From contig CADCXA010000034.1 of NCBI GenBank assembly GCA_902806565.1, forward strand, positions 806,001 to 870,000: a stretch of 64,000 nt of DNA. Reading direction: 5' to 3'. The notes under the pieces were generated by a model, which saw nothing but the letters and a program-made list of their open reading frames with translations, was not told the DNA's origin and did not search any database. This stretch comes from Hypoxylon rubiginosum (lineage: Eukaryota > Ascomycota > Sordariomycetes > Xylariales > Hypoxylaceae). The position numbers were made by a program, and so were the translations under genes. Shown here piece after piece: positions 33,617 to 43,989 of the stretch; position 1 is the first letter of the stretch; each line of letters opens with the position of its first letter.

Positions 33617-34417
33617 ATGAACGATGCTGGAAACGAGTTTGCAAGCCTCGTTCGGGCAGAGTCACAATGGAAGAATTTGCCAGATGACGACACTGAAGGT
33701 AAAACTTCAGCAGACAGCAAATATGACGCCCTTCTTTACATTAGGGATGCCGGATCGATTACTGCAGATCAACTAGATCAACTAGCACCTGTTCTGAAAA
33801 CGGCGGTAGAACGCGCCACTCATCGCTCATCGAACTACCTACGGAGCGCCAATGGAAGGGTGTTGAAAAGGCGTCTGATGGCTAACAAAGATGCCCACAC
33901 GCTCGTGCTCGAATTGAATCAACTTGTTGAGCTAGGGAGAACAGCGTACGAGGCGCCATATGCGTTGACCGACCAGATGAGCACGCTGTTTGGACATATG
34001 ACCAGAGGCGCATCAATTTATGACGAAGCAGATAGATCGGGAACATTAGATCAAGTCCTCGATTGGGCAGACAGATGGGTGGGTTATCATCAAATAATTT
34101 GCCCGTCTTATCTCACTTAGTTGATCATGTTCGTGATAAAGGCCCAAGTCCGCTACCGCTATTTGAATTTCTGGCTAAGGGATACTCCGGAACACTGGGA
34201 ACTGATGGATGAAGCGGACTATCAAGAAGACGGGAACCGGGCCAATGATCTGGTCCATCAAAGTGCAGTCCAAGAAGACTGCGTTATAGGAGGAACCTAT
34301 TGGCCAACCAGACGCCAAAGGCGTCTGTATGCACTCACTTACGGTCTCCATATGAGAGATGGCGCACGATTAAGTAGGCATCACCAAGAATACCTTCACG
34401 TTGCGAACATGTTCTGA
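33617..34417 (+). CDS. Unrecognised orphan protein A
   Basis: Starts at MNDAGNEFASLVRAESQWKN. An open frame of 154 codons ends at GACAGATGG before a GTGGGT donor (34079). The frame resumes after either TTAG at 34120 (42-bp intron, short) or AAAG at 34141 (63-bp intron), and continues with RYRYLNFWLRDTPEHWELMD to the TGA at 34415-34417. That gives about 245-252 aa. The protein looks soluble and helical with many charged residues, has no signal peptide or membrane segment, and matches no family I know. Coding character comes from the long frame, acceptable splice options and composition. It sits beside orphan B in a repeat-rich region. Confidence 0.5.
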
Positions 34418-34474
34418 CGTAAATGATTAGGATCATTATCAACGTGGACCGCTCTCTCAGGACCCCTCCGAAAT

Positions 34475-35145
34475 ATGTTCACTTGGATTATTCGGTATAT
34501 CAACGCATTCGTCAACTGGAAAGAAGGGAGGCTTAGACCACGAGTTAGAACGATAGGTAAGTATCCTACTGAGCCACTCTCCTTTTCTAATATAGATACA
34601 TATGTACCTACATATGTATATAGCGAGTTTTCTCTATTCCTCGAGGTCGACTAAGGACTGATGATTCTTCATCAAACCTAAAGTTACCTAGGTATTTTGA
34701 AATAGTGATTACTGACTATGACGATCTAGTGACACATATAAATAATGGCAATCGGCCTCGAAGAATTCAGATCATGAAGGAGCGTATGGCCGAATTCGTA
34801 GAGCCACTCGACCGCGCGAACACGAGATTCGCAGACCTTATGAAGTACATAACAGAACTCATAAGGGATGCTATAGTCCAGAAACAGATCCATAACGGCA
34901 CCTGGACTAATTTTACCCGCGCAGTCCGTGGCGTGAGGGAGGCCATCCGTACATGTACACTCAACGCGCGGCAAGCCGGCGCGCCTCCAGCTATTAATAT
35001 TCAGAACTGGCCTTTTGAGCGAGGTGGGGCTGTTTTTCCAATTATACCAAACCAACCGACCAATCTAGATATGTTTACCATTCGCCCGAATGGTATACCC
35101 AATGTTCCTGGTAGAGGTCTAAGTACTAGTCCTGCTTCTCCCTAG
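34475..35145 (+). CDS. Unrecognised orphan protein B
   Basis: Two exons, 34475-34556 (MFTWIIRYINAFVNWKEGR) and 34706-35145, are joined by a 149-bp intron with GTAAGT and TAG ends; the junction codon is Val. The predicted length is 173 aa. The N-terminus is hydrophobic/aromatic. The middle is amphipathic helix (RIQIMKERMAEFVEPLDRAN). The C-terminus is Pro/Asn-rich (PIIPNQPTNLDMF, then PNVPGRGLS). I recognise no family. It follows orphan A by 57 bp on the same strand, so the two may be one gene with a mis-set junction or a duplicated locus. The intron carries a TACCTAGGTA copy (34685-34694). Confidence 0.5.
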
Positions 35146-36029
35146 GTAGTGGTAAACTAAGAGTCGTCTTTGGTTTATAGCGTTGCGTTTCTTTTGAAGA
35201 TTTGTTCCTGTATTTATACCGTCAGAAAGACTGGAAGTGGAAGGCATGCTACATAGAATATCATTGTATAATACAAAATGTACTATTAGTTGGGATGGGA
35301 ATTTGGAGTTTATAGGAGTTACTGAGTCTTTGGGTGCCAAGACTGAAGTTCCACTAGAGTCCAATGGTTGTACTACATGTATCAATTGTATGTGGGTTAG
35401 GTACTTAAGTACTTACATCTTACAAAAGAGAAAACCTTAGAGAGAGAGATAAAAAAAAAACCTAAACTGAAGCGGGTCCCCCAGACAATCTATCCCTTCT
35501 TAGACCCTGTCACACGGAACAAATCCTGACCTGGCTGCCTTACCTGCCTTGCCTGCCTTGCCTAGCCTGACACTCTTCAACATTCATTCCTAATCTTCGC
35601 CTCACTCATCTCAAAAACCCCGTACCCGAACAATACCGTCATCCGTCATCCGTCATCCACAGTCCACAGCCCACAGTCCACAGTCCACCATCCACCATCC
35701 ACCCACCCCCAAACCTGCACCACCACGAGCCACAGAGCCCCATCTTTGTCTGTCCGTAATTGACCACCCGCTATACTCTATCGGCCCGCTCGTCTTTTTA
35801 CCTTTATCGTCTTTCGCCTCTCATCTTCACTCCTCCACCCCGTACCCCGTACCTTTGTCGCGTGCGCGCCCGTCAATTAGCGCGCCAAAATCTGGAAAAG
35901 GTGGCTGCGCTCACGCTTCTCAGCCAGAGCGACACCGAATTATCCCTTCAACAGCATCTGGATCTTGCGCCCGACCTCCTCCAATATAGCCGACTGGCTT
36001 CCGATACCGATTCCGACGAGCCGTTGACG
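35146..36029. other. Intergenic and PSY2 5' leader
   Basis: Contains a CCTTGCCTG-type repeat (~35536-35572), a CCGTCATCCGTCATCC and CCACAGTCCACAG repeat zone (35637-35708) and a pyrimidine-rich leader. From 35760 to the PSY2 ATG the PSY2 frame has no stop, and no ATG occurs in any plus-strand frame. Confidence 0.55.
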
Positions 36030-38950
36030 ATGGCGGCACAGCCTGTGCCTCATCCGTCGACGGATAAGAAGCGAGTCAAGGTCTACGAGCTACGCAATAA
36101 TGACTGGTTCGACCGCGGTACCGGCTTCTGCACCACCGCCTTCGATATTGTAAGCGCACTCCAATCCGCGACGCGCTCTGCCTAGAAACAACCTTCCCTT
36201 ACCTGTCCCTGTCCCTTGTCCCCGTCGCTAACCCTGGCCCTCGTCCACAGTCCGAAGACGGCCACCAACGAGACCCGCGAGTCTACGTCGAGTCTGAGGA
36301 CCAACCCGACCGCGTCCTGCTCGAGACGAGAATCTGCAAACAAGATGGCTTCCATAAGCAGCAGGGTACGTTCGCCATCAGCGCAACCCCGCTGTGAGAT
36401 GTAGATGTGTGGCCGTTAACTGTCGTCTCCTTAGAAACCTTGATTGTCTGGACCGAACCAAGTAATGGGGTGGACATGGCCCTTAGCTTTCAAGAGCCCG
36501 AAGGTTGCGCCACAATATGGTACGGCTAACCGCCACCACGAGACGTCGTTGTAGAGATGTAGCAGCTAAAATCCGTCGCAGGAAGTTCATCCACAGCGTA
36601 CAACAGCAATACCATTCTGGAAATGCGCCCGGTATTGACTCCGTTGGCTTCCGTTAGCTAGCAAGCCGCTAATCTAGTTCTGAGCAGACGATGGCCTGTC
36701 GGAGGACCCCGGTCTAGATATGCCCAATCCCATCGCCCTCCCGCTTGCCTCGATGGCCCATCTCGCCGAAATCGAGTCGCAAATGCGTGGGTTTAGTGGA
36801 ACGCCTAATGGCCGTGACGCCCTCACTAAGTATGTCCTGGCAGAGGATTATATCGGCAAGCTGATTCCCCTCGTATCGGATGCCGAGGACCTCGAAAGCC
36901 TCAATGACCTGCATCGTCTTTGCAACATTATGAAGATCATCATCCTTCTCAATGACACTAGCATCATTGAGCACGCCGTGTCGGACGAATGCGTGATCGG
37001 CGTTGTGGGCGCATTGGAGTACGATCCGGATTTCCCAAGCCACAAGGCGAACCATCGCCAGTGGTTAGAAGGCGAGGGCCGGTACAAGGAGGTCGTGCGC
37101 ATCGAAGACCCCCAGATATTGAGAAAGATACACCAAACATACCGACTCCAATATTTAAAGGACGTCGTACTGGCTCGCATCTTGGATGATAATACCTTCT
37201 CGGTGCTGAACTCTCTCATTTTCTTCAACCAGGTGGATATCGTACAACATCTACAGTCGAATGCGACCTTCTTAGCCGAACTCTTCAACATATTCAAATC
37301 TCCTCAACCCGACCCGAAGCGTAAAAAGGAGGCGGTGCTGTTCATACAGCAGTGCTGCGCAATTGCCAAAAACCTTCAACCGCCGGCTCGCCAGACTCTC
37401 TACAACAACTTCCTTGCCCACGGCCTTCTCCAGGTCATCAACTTTGGCCTGCGACACGGCGATGTGGCAGTGCGTGTCGGAGCTACTGACATACTAGTGT
37501 CCATGATCGATCACGACCCGCAGATGATTCGCTCGATGATCTACCGGCAACTCCACGAGAAACAGCCCCCCCTGACGGATTCCCTTATTGATTTACTACT
37601 AGTCGAGGTTGACTTGGGAGTCAAGTCACAAATATCGGATGCGCTGAAAGTGCTACTCGATCAAGGTCCGCCGATACAACCGGAAGCGATTGCGAAAGCC
37701 AATGGCGAATATGCGGTCAGGGCCGCGTCGAGAATACCGCCGAGCGCAGATCCGCAACAAGACAATTTTCTCAATGGTTTCTACGAGAGCTCTGCAACCA
37801 AGCTGTTCCAGCCCCTGATTGACTTGCAGGGCCGAGCGAGCATGGATTTTTCAGTCCAGCAGGCATCCATGTTCACCTACCTGATTGAGATCCTCTGCTT
37901 CTTCATTCGGCAGCATCAACACCGTAGCAAGTTTTTCGTCTTAAATAACGACATCGTCTTGCGAATTAGCCAACTCCTGAACTGCCCAGAGAAGTTCCTT
38001 AAACTTGGTGAGTTAAGTCTGTCACCGACGGAAAGGCTTTTTTAGTTGCTAATTTCCTGGTAGTTGCCGTTCGATTCATTCGCCAGCTGATCGGCCTTCA
38101 AGACGAATTTTACGTTAAGCATGTGTTGGAGAAGAGGGTTATCGGGCCAATACTGGACGTGCTCGTCGAGACCATGCCCAAGGATAACCTGCTTAGCTCC
38201 GCGTGCCTAGAGTTTTTCGAATTTATTAGGAAGGAGAATATCAAGGACCTCGTGAAACACGTTGTGGAGAATTATCGAGACAAGGTACAGACTTTGGCCT
38301 ATCTGGACCTTTTTAGAACCTTGCTTCTTCGATACGATCAGACGGGGGGTTTCAGCACCAATATGGACTATTACATAGAGGTAGACGATGAGCCGAAGAA
38401 ACGAGTAAACATCGTCAATCCAAAAACTGGGGGTCTGATGGAGCACCTGGCAATGGACCAGGCGGAGGAAGAATATTGGAATACGTCCGACGACGAGGAC
38501 GACCTGCAACCGAGACCCGGAAACCGCCCGTCGTCCGCGAACGGAGAGCCAAGTGCCAAGCCATTGGTTGACTACGCTTCCGACGAGGAAGGAGACGAGA
38601 ATTTGGAGGCTGGGGCGCTCTCGGCAGACGAGGACAGGCCAGAAGATAGACCGAGAAAAGCGAACGAAAGCCCGAGGGATTCTGTACCTGCACCAGAGCG
38701 TTTGTCTGAGAAACGGCGACGCGAAGAGGATGAGGAAGACGACTTGAGCAAGATGGTTCAGCACAAACGTCGGAATAGCACATCAGCCAGCTCCAACGCC
38801 TCGAGCGTCTCTGGAGTCCTTCGAAAGAAGAAGTCCGTTTCGGGTGCTCGAGATGCTGGGGGCGGGCCGAAAAAGATAGCCATTAGTATTTCTCCGAACC
38901 TAAAGGCCGGGAATGGACAAACACACAATCGATCAGATGACGAGGCGTGA
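36030..38950 (+). CDS. PSY2: Protein phosphatase 4 regulatory subunit 3 (SMEK/Psy2)
   Basis: Six exons (36030-36149, 36251-36365, 36435-36519, 36582-36631, 36688-38007, 38064-38950) give 858 aa. The N-terminal EVH1/PH-like domain (KRVKVYELRNNDWFDRGTGF through ETLIVWTEPSNGVDMALSFQ and GCATIWKFIHSVQQ) occupies ~1-115. The SMK-1/armadillo-type core follows (DALTKYVLAEDYIGKLIPLV, then VVLARILDDNTFSVLNSLIF). The tail (~665-858) is acidic then basic, with SDDEDD and SEKRRREEDEEDD. Known role: it directs PP4 to substrates such as phosphorylated H2A and Rad53 in DNA damage recovery. The four 5' introns are short and sit in the EVH1 domain. Confidence 0.96.
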
Positions 38951-39647
38951 AAGATGTCTCTAATGGTCGATTTTTCTTCTCGGTGCCTTGGTTTCGCGCT
39001 AGCATGACACTTGGTTTTGGCATATCAATAATGATAGGAAAGGAGGCCGGCGTTTAGCGAGAGCATAATTTCGAGTCGTGGGCCACAGGAACAGAGCCTA
39101 GACGCTACGAGAAGTTAAGGAACGATATGTGAACGTACCTACCTACCCACTTACCTAGGTAAGGTACCTGGGTAGGTAAGAACACGATGTGAGACTGATC
39201 CTATGGTTGCGGCCATGCGGAAGCGCAGATTGGCGCCGACAAGTTGATTGCAAAGCATCTTTACTGCTGCCTTCAATTGCCACGGCCAAGGAGAATGCCA
39301 GATCAGTGTATTACTAGTATTACTATTATGAGGCTACCTTTTGCGAATAAGCCCTGTATCTACGTAGTGATGCTCGAACCGAGCGAAGACTGGGAGGAGT
39401 TGGCCAAATCAAATAATTATGAGAGAAAGAAAAATATTTTAATGATTCACGAGTGTCTCAAATACATCAGTTAATTACCACGGCCCATGTGTTTTATTTG
39501 TTCAAATCTTTTTTTAACCTGGTGACTACCGGTTAACGGTGGACAATATTATACAGTTACAGCCTCGAGTAGCAAGAGATTCCGAGATAAACGGACCGCC
39601 GTCATAGCCGAGCCCGGCCGATCGGTAGCAGTTTCCAACCTATATAT
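38951..39647. other. Convergent 3' region, PSY2 / MDR oxidoreductase
   Basis: Spacer between convergent genes. It contains the compound palindrome at 39140-39178, which includes a TACCTAGGTA copy. No gene is recognised. Confidence 0.5.
39140..39178. repeat. Compound inverted repeat around CTTACCTAGGTAAG
   Basis: Outer arms TACCTACCCA (39140-39149) and TGGGTAGGTA (39169-39178) are exact reverse complements. Between them lies a perfect 14-bp palindrome, CTTACCTAGGTAAG (39150-39163). Confidence 0.95.
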
Positions 39648-40917
39648 CTATAGCTTGGGGCTGCCCTCGCCGCCGCTACTACTACTACTCCTACTACTAC
39701 TACCGCCGTCGCCGCCGCCGCTCTCCGGCGACGAGATGTCGATGACGAGCTTCCCGAACTGCCTGCCGGCGCGCATGTCCTCGAAGAGGCCGTCGACGGC
39801 TTCGAGGCTGGCGAGGCCGCGGACGACGCGGCTGACGACGGGGCGGATCTCGTGGCGGCGGACGAACTCGACCATGGCCCGGAACTCGGCGCGGGAGCCC
39901 ATGGTGGTGCCGCGCAGGTCGACGTTCTTCATGACGGCCTGCATGAGCCAGTCCATCTTGGGCCCGACCGTCATGCCGTAGACGGAGATGACGGCGCCGG
40001 GCCGGAGGAGGCGGACGGTCTTGGCGACGATGTCGCCGCCGGCGCCGTCGACGACGGCGTCGAGGTAGGGGCGCGAGGGCGGGAGCTGCGCCGCCAGCTG
40101 CTTGTCCCACCCTGGTTCCTTGTAGGAGACGCCGCCCTTGGCGCCGAGGCGGCGGGCGCGCTCGAGCTTGGCCGGGTCGCCGGAGGTGACGTAGACGTTG
40201 CAGCCCATGGCGGTGGCGAACTGGAGGACGTTGAGGGCGACGCCGCCGCCGATGCCGGTGACGAGGATGTTGCGGCCCGCGGCGTCGTCGACGCGGCCGT
40301 GGAGGGCCTTGGTGACGAGGGCGCGCCAGCCCGTGAGGCCGACGAGCGGGAGGGCGGCGGCCTCGTAGGGGGTCAGGTGGGCGGGGGCCAGCTCGACCTC
40401 GTCGGCGGGGACGGCGACGTAGTCCTGGGCGGTGCCGGCGGGCGTCAGGGCCGCGGACCCGATGACGCTGAAGGCCTTGGCGTCCTCGGGGCCGTCGGGC
40501 GACGACGCCCACCCGCGGCAGGGGGTCAGCACTACGGTCTTGCCGATGAAGGACCGGGCTTCCGAGCCGGCGTCTACTACGGTGCCGTAGCCGTCGGCCA
40601 GCATCGGGTGGTCGAACGATATGCCCGGGTACAGGTGCTGCCGGATGAAGAAGTCCCTGTGGTTCAGGGCCGCGGCGTGCAGCCGGACCAGTACATCCTT
40701 AGGTCCCGGGGTGGGTTTAGGGACTTGTACTATCTGGAGACTACGGTAGGCTTTTAGCGAGTTGAACTCCTTTCCGGCGCCGGGGTTGTTGTTAGGGGGA
40801 AAAGGGGGTGGGGAAGGGGGGAGGGGGGAGGGGGAAGGGGAAAAGGGGGAAAACTTACGGGTAATAGACCTGGCCAGGCTTGCCGTCAATTTTCTTGATG
40901 GTTAGAGCTTGCGGCAT
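39648..40917 (-). CDS. MDR-family NAD(P)-dependent oxidoreductase (YogA/quinone reductase-like)
   Basis: Two exons on the minus strand (40917-40859 and 40740-39648) give 383 aa. The acceptor CCGTAG is chosen because it joins GQVYYP to LQIVQVPKPTPGPKDVLV, the expected start of the family. The GroES-like domain has ALNHRDFFIRQHLYPGISF and ADGYGTVVDAG. The Rossmann fold has NILVTGIGGGVALNVLQFA and NVYVTSGDPAKLERARRLGA. The structural-zinc cysteine cluster is absent, so it is probably zinc-independent. The C-terminus has a Ser/Gly-rich extension coded by trinucleotide repeats and ends SPKL, weakly like a peroxisomal PTS1. The 118-bp intron is almost pure C on the coding strand. The substrate is unknown. 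Confidence 0.88.
40741..40858 (+). repeat. G-rich tract inside the MDR intron (template strand)
   Basis: Plus-strand positions ~40795-40850 consist of many G4-G6 runs separated by one to four other bases, mostly A. The minus-strand transcript therefore has a C-rich intron starting three bases after the 5' splice site. The DNA has strong G-quadruplex and i-motif potential. Confidence 0.7.
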
Positions 40918-42904
40918 CTTGAAAGGTGTTTATTATGTGATCATGCTACTAGGTTACCTTAACTTTCCGTCCGATTTAAGATAGGTAGACGGGATAACAG
41001 TATAACAGATGACGGATGAAGACTCGACAAAAAAACAATCGGAAGTGTTTCTGGTCCTTATACTTCCAGGCGTTCCGGTATAAACAAGCTGCAAGGTTCC
41101 GTCCCGGAGTTCTTTGAGGGTAGCTAACCTAGGTAACACGCCTAATTTGTCAGCCCGTAGGCCGTAAGGACGTCATGTTTTGGGGCCCATGGGGTAAATT
41201 ATCCCCGCAGGCCTGCTGTAGAACCTCGGTACTACCTACCTAGGTCTAATGCATAGATATGTCTTGACTGGATTTCGTTTTTATATGTTTGTGTGACCCG
41301 AGACTCCGGTCTTTTATGAAATTCGTTGATCACGTCTAACTTTGGCGTAGCTTATTGCGATTTGGACTCGGGACATAAAAACGTGGAGCCGCGGCACCTT
41401 TCTTGGAGTAAACGAACATAACTAAAGTCGACCCTATTTTTGAATCGAGTTTGCAGTGAACTTATTATTCGAATACCCAAGACTCAACAAGAAGAGACCA
41501 AAGATACGGAATGAACCTTGATTCGAAGATATTATACCAAATGTCGTCACTCGTCAGGTGTTATTCCATCGTCATTCCAGCTTCTCCAGATGACAAAATG
41601 ACAAGATGATAAGATGATCATGACAGCGTCTTTTGGCCCCTATTGGAGATTGGAACAAAGACCTCGGCATTGATTCTTTCGACGACTACTTACCCCCGCA
41701 AACAAGCTCTAGAGCTCTGGTCTGGTTAGCTAAGCCAACACCTTGGTTCAATAATTCTGTTGCGGTGAACATGCAGATCGCCGTCATTGGCGTTTTCCTC
41801 CTTTCCGGAACTCCGATTCCCGAATTAAGGTCGAAGGGAGAAGCCACATCTGGAAAGCCACGATACTTACAGACTCATTTTATCCAAGACTTGGGGCAGC
41901 ATGGGGCGCACCAGAGTTGTTCCAGAAGGCTGGTGGCTGCATTTCGCTGTGCACCTTTAAATATAAACTATGGCACGTTTTCAAGATGTCGATAAGTTTC
42001 AGATTGCTCGGTTGAAAGCCGCATAGCCCGAAGACCCATAATATAACCACGAGATCCCCACAGACGTCGGCGATGCGCACGGACATTATTCATGCGAGAT
42101 CCCCGAAAGCCCCATGCTCTACTAGCCTAGTGTTCGCTGGCACCGTCGACGCGTGTAGGTAATCTCCATCAGCCTCAAGCCTCAAGCCTCAAGCCCCAAG
42201 CCCAGTTCCGAGTTCTGGGGTTAGAATCCTGGCGTTTCACAACAACGTTCTCGAAACATGGTTCGGCTTCGAGGCACAAGCACATGCCGCACGGAGGATT
42301 TTGAAAAGTTATAGAAGCTCCCCGCGTGCAACCATCCATCTCCCCCTTTTCGGTATAGCGTAATATATTCCCACCCAAAAGGGGGGATGGGACTACTAAA
42401 TGAGGATATCTAGGAGAACCAGCTATCCAGTCACAGCCTAGGAAGAAGACGGGATATCAGCCTGGCGTGCCAACCCTCACATGGTATGGTGACCATATAG
42501 AAACGCTGCTACACTAGCGTCGCCGACCGTTGGGTTCGCCTTGGGAACCGCCTTGGAACCGTCTTGGGACATGTGCAGCTAACAGGCATAGCCGCATGGA
42601 TAAGGCAAATTTCCCGATTCCCATGTCTACGGTACCCCGTCCATTTCCTGACCTGCGGGTCCATTTCTAACATGACTAGCCCGACCGGTGAACTCCTCGA
42701 AGGGATCTAGAGAGAGGTGAGTGGATTCGGTCGGCGACTCAATATACAAAGATGACTCCTTAGAATATAATAACTCGCCACTGGGCTTTGAAGTTTGAGT
42801 TCGAACTACCTATATCAAAGAGTTCTCGCCAAGATTGCTATTCAACGTTCAACTATCTATCTATCATACGCCATCCCCGATACACTCGACGAGCACTCAG
42901 AACT
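40918..42904. other. 2-kb intergenic region, MDR / YeeE-YedE transporter
   Basis: Divergent promoter space without a recognisable gene. It contains an ACCTAGGTA word near 41129 and the CCTCAAG array (42173-42200). A 120-codon frame at 41633-41995 has no ATG start or family signature and is not called. Confidence 0.5.
42173..42200. repeat. CCTCAAG tandem repeat, 3 copies plus a variant
   Basis: Three exact 7-bp units CCTCAAG followed by CCCCAAG. Confidence 0.93.
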
Positions 42905-43989
42905 ATGCTCGAGCAACTGGTATCAGGCGCTGCCTTTGGCGCGGCTCTAGCAGCAACAGCTATTCACCAGCCCGATATCATTGTCGCGCAGATGAGTTTC
43001 CGGAACTGGCACATGGTCACCACATTCCTGACTGCCTCGGTCACTAGCACGTAAGAAAATACCTCACCTCACTATTGCAGACACTACACTGCTACCTTCC
43101 GAGGCTGTGAAGCAACGAGAAGTGATTTGACCCCTAAAATAGTCTTCTTGTCAACATATTCCAACATCTAGGCTTTCTCCACCTGAGACCTCGGAACTAT
43201 TCAACACTCGGTCTCTTCGGACCTCTCGATGGAAATATAATAGGAGGTTTGCTTTTGGGTTCTGGCCTAGCCATCTCCGGTTCTTGTCCGGGGACAGTAT
43301 TCGTCCAAGTAGGGGGTGGCATCCGTTCTGGTTTTTACACCCTGGGCGGCGCGATACTTGGAGGTTTGCTCTGGTCAGGATTCCTACGGCCAACTTTCCA
43401 TGGACGGGCGAGGCCGACGAACGAAGCAACTGTTGCTAAGAGCGAACCCCTAAGCCTGGACGAACAGATAGGAGTAGGCCGAACCGTAACCCTCATCGCC
43501 GTCGAAACCTTACTCTCGACCATTCTTGCGGCGATCATCTATCTAGCTTCACCAGCGTCCGACGGGCTGGTAGGTCCGATGACAGGCGGCTTCTTGGTTG
43601 CTGGTGCTCAGCTCGTCTCTATCATCACGCGAAAGTCCCTTCTTGGTACCTCAAGCTCCTTCGAGGAGGTCGGCGACTATGTCATGTGGGCAATAGGGCG
43701 AGGGGTAAGACCGAAGTCGTACAACACCATCGCGCTTACGGCAGGCATGGTGGTTGGGGCGTTGCTCGTGTCTCTTGCGTCGCCGTCTGCGCGCGTGGTA
43801 CCCGAGACCGCTATTCAACCCACCAGAGCGGTGCTTGGCGGATCACTCCTCGCCGTGGGATCGAGAATGGCAGGCGGATGCACATCAGGACATGGAATTA
43901 GCGGAATCTCGCTCCTTTCCATCTCAAGCTTCATAACTGTAGCTGCGATGTTTGTCGGAGGCGCAGGAGTTGCTGCGGTTATGGGGTAA
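42905..43989 (+). CDS. YeeE/YedE-family membrane transporter (thiosulfate/sulfur-compound uptake)
   Basis: Two exons (42905-43050, 43143-43989; 92-bp intron GTAAGA..TAG) give 330 aa. It is a polytopic membrane protein with Gly-rich helices. Two signature loops each hold a conserved Cys: GLAISGSCPGTVFVQVGGG and SRMAGGCTSGHGISGIS, the pattern of the YeeE/YedE (DUF395) repeat family. In the characterised bacterial member TsuA, such cysteines line a thiosulfate path. The N-terminal helix is encoded mainly by exon 1 (LVSGAAFGAALAATAIHQPD). The internal 2-fold repeat is clear. In fungi it would probably sit in the plasma or vacuolar membrane, but substrate and location are inference. No sulfur-metabolism gene is adjacent. 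Confidence 0.9.

Noticed and set aside
39700..40757. 270- and 301-codon ORFs overlapping the MDR gene
   Set aside because: Shadow frames of a GC-saturated exon.
41633..41995. 120-codon plus-strand frame in the MDR to YeeE/YedE spacer
   Set aside because: Begins with a non-ATG codon, has no splice partners that restore a longer frame, and matches no family.
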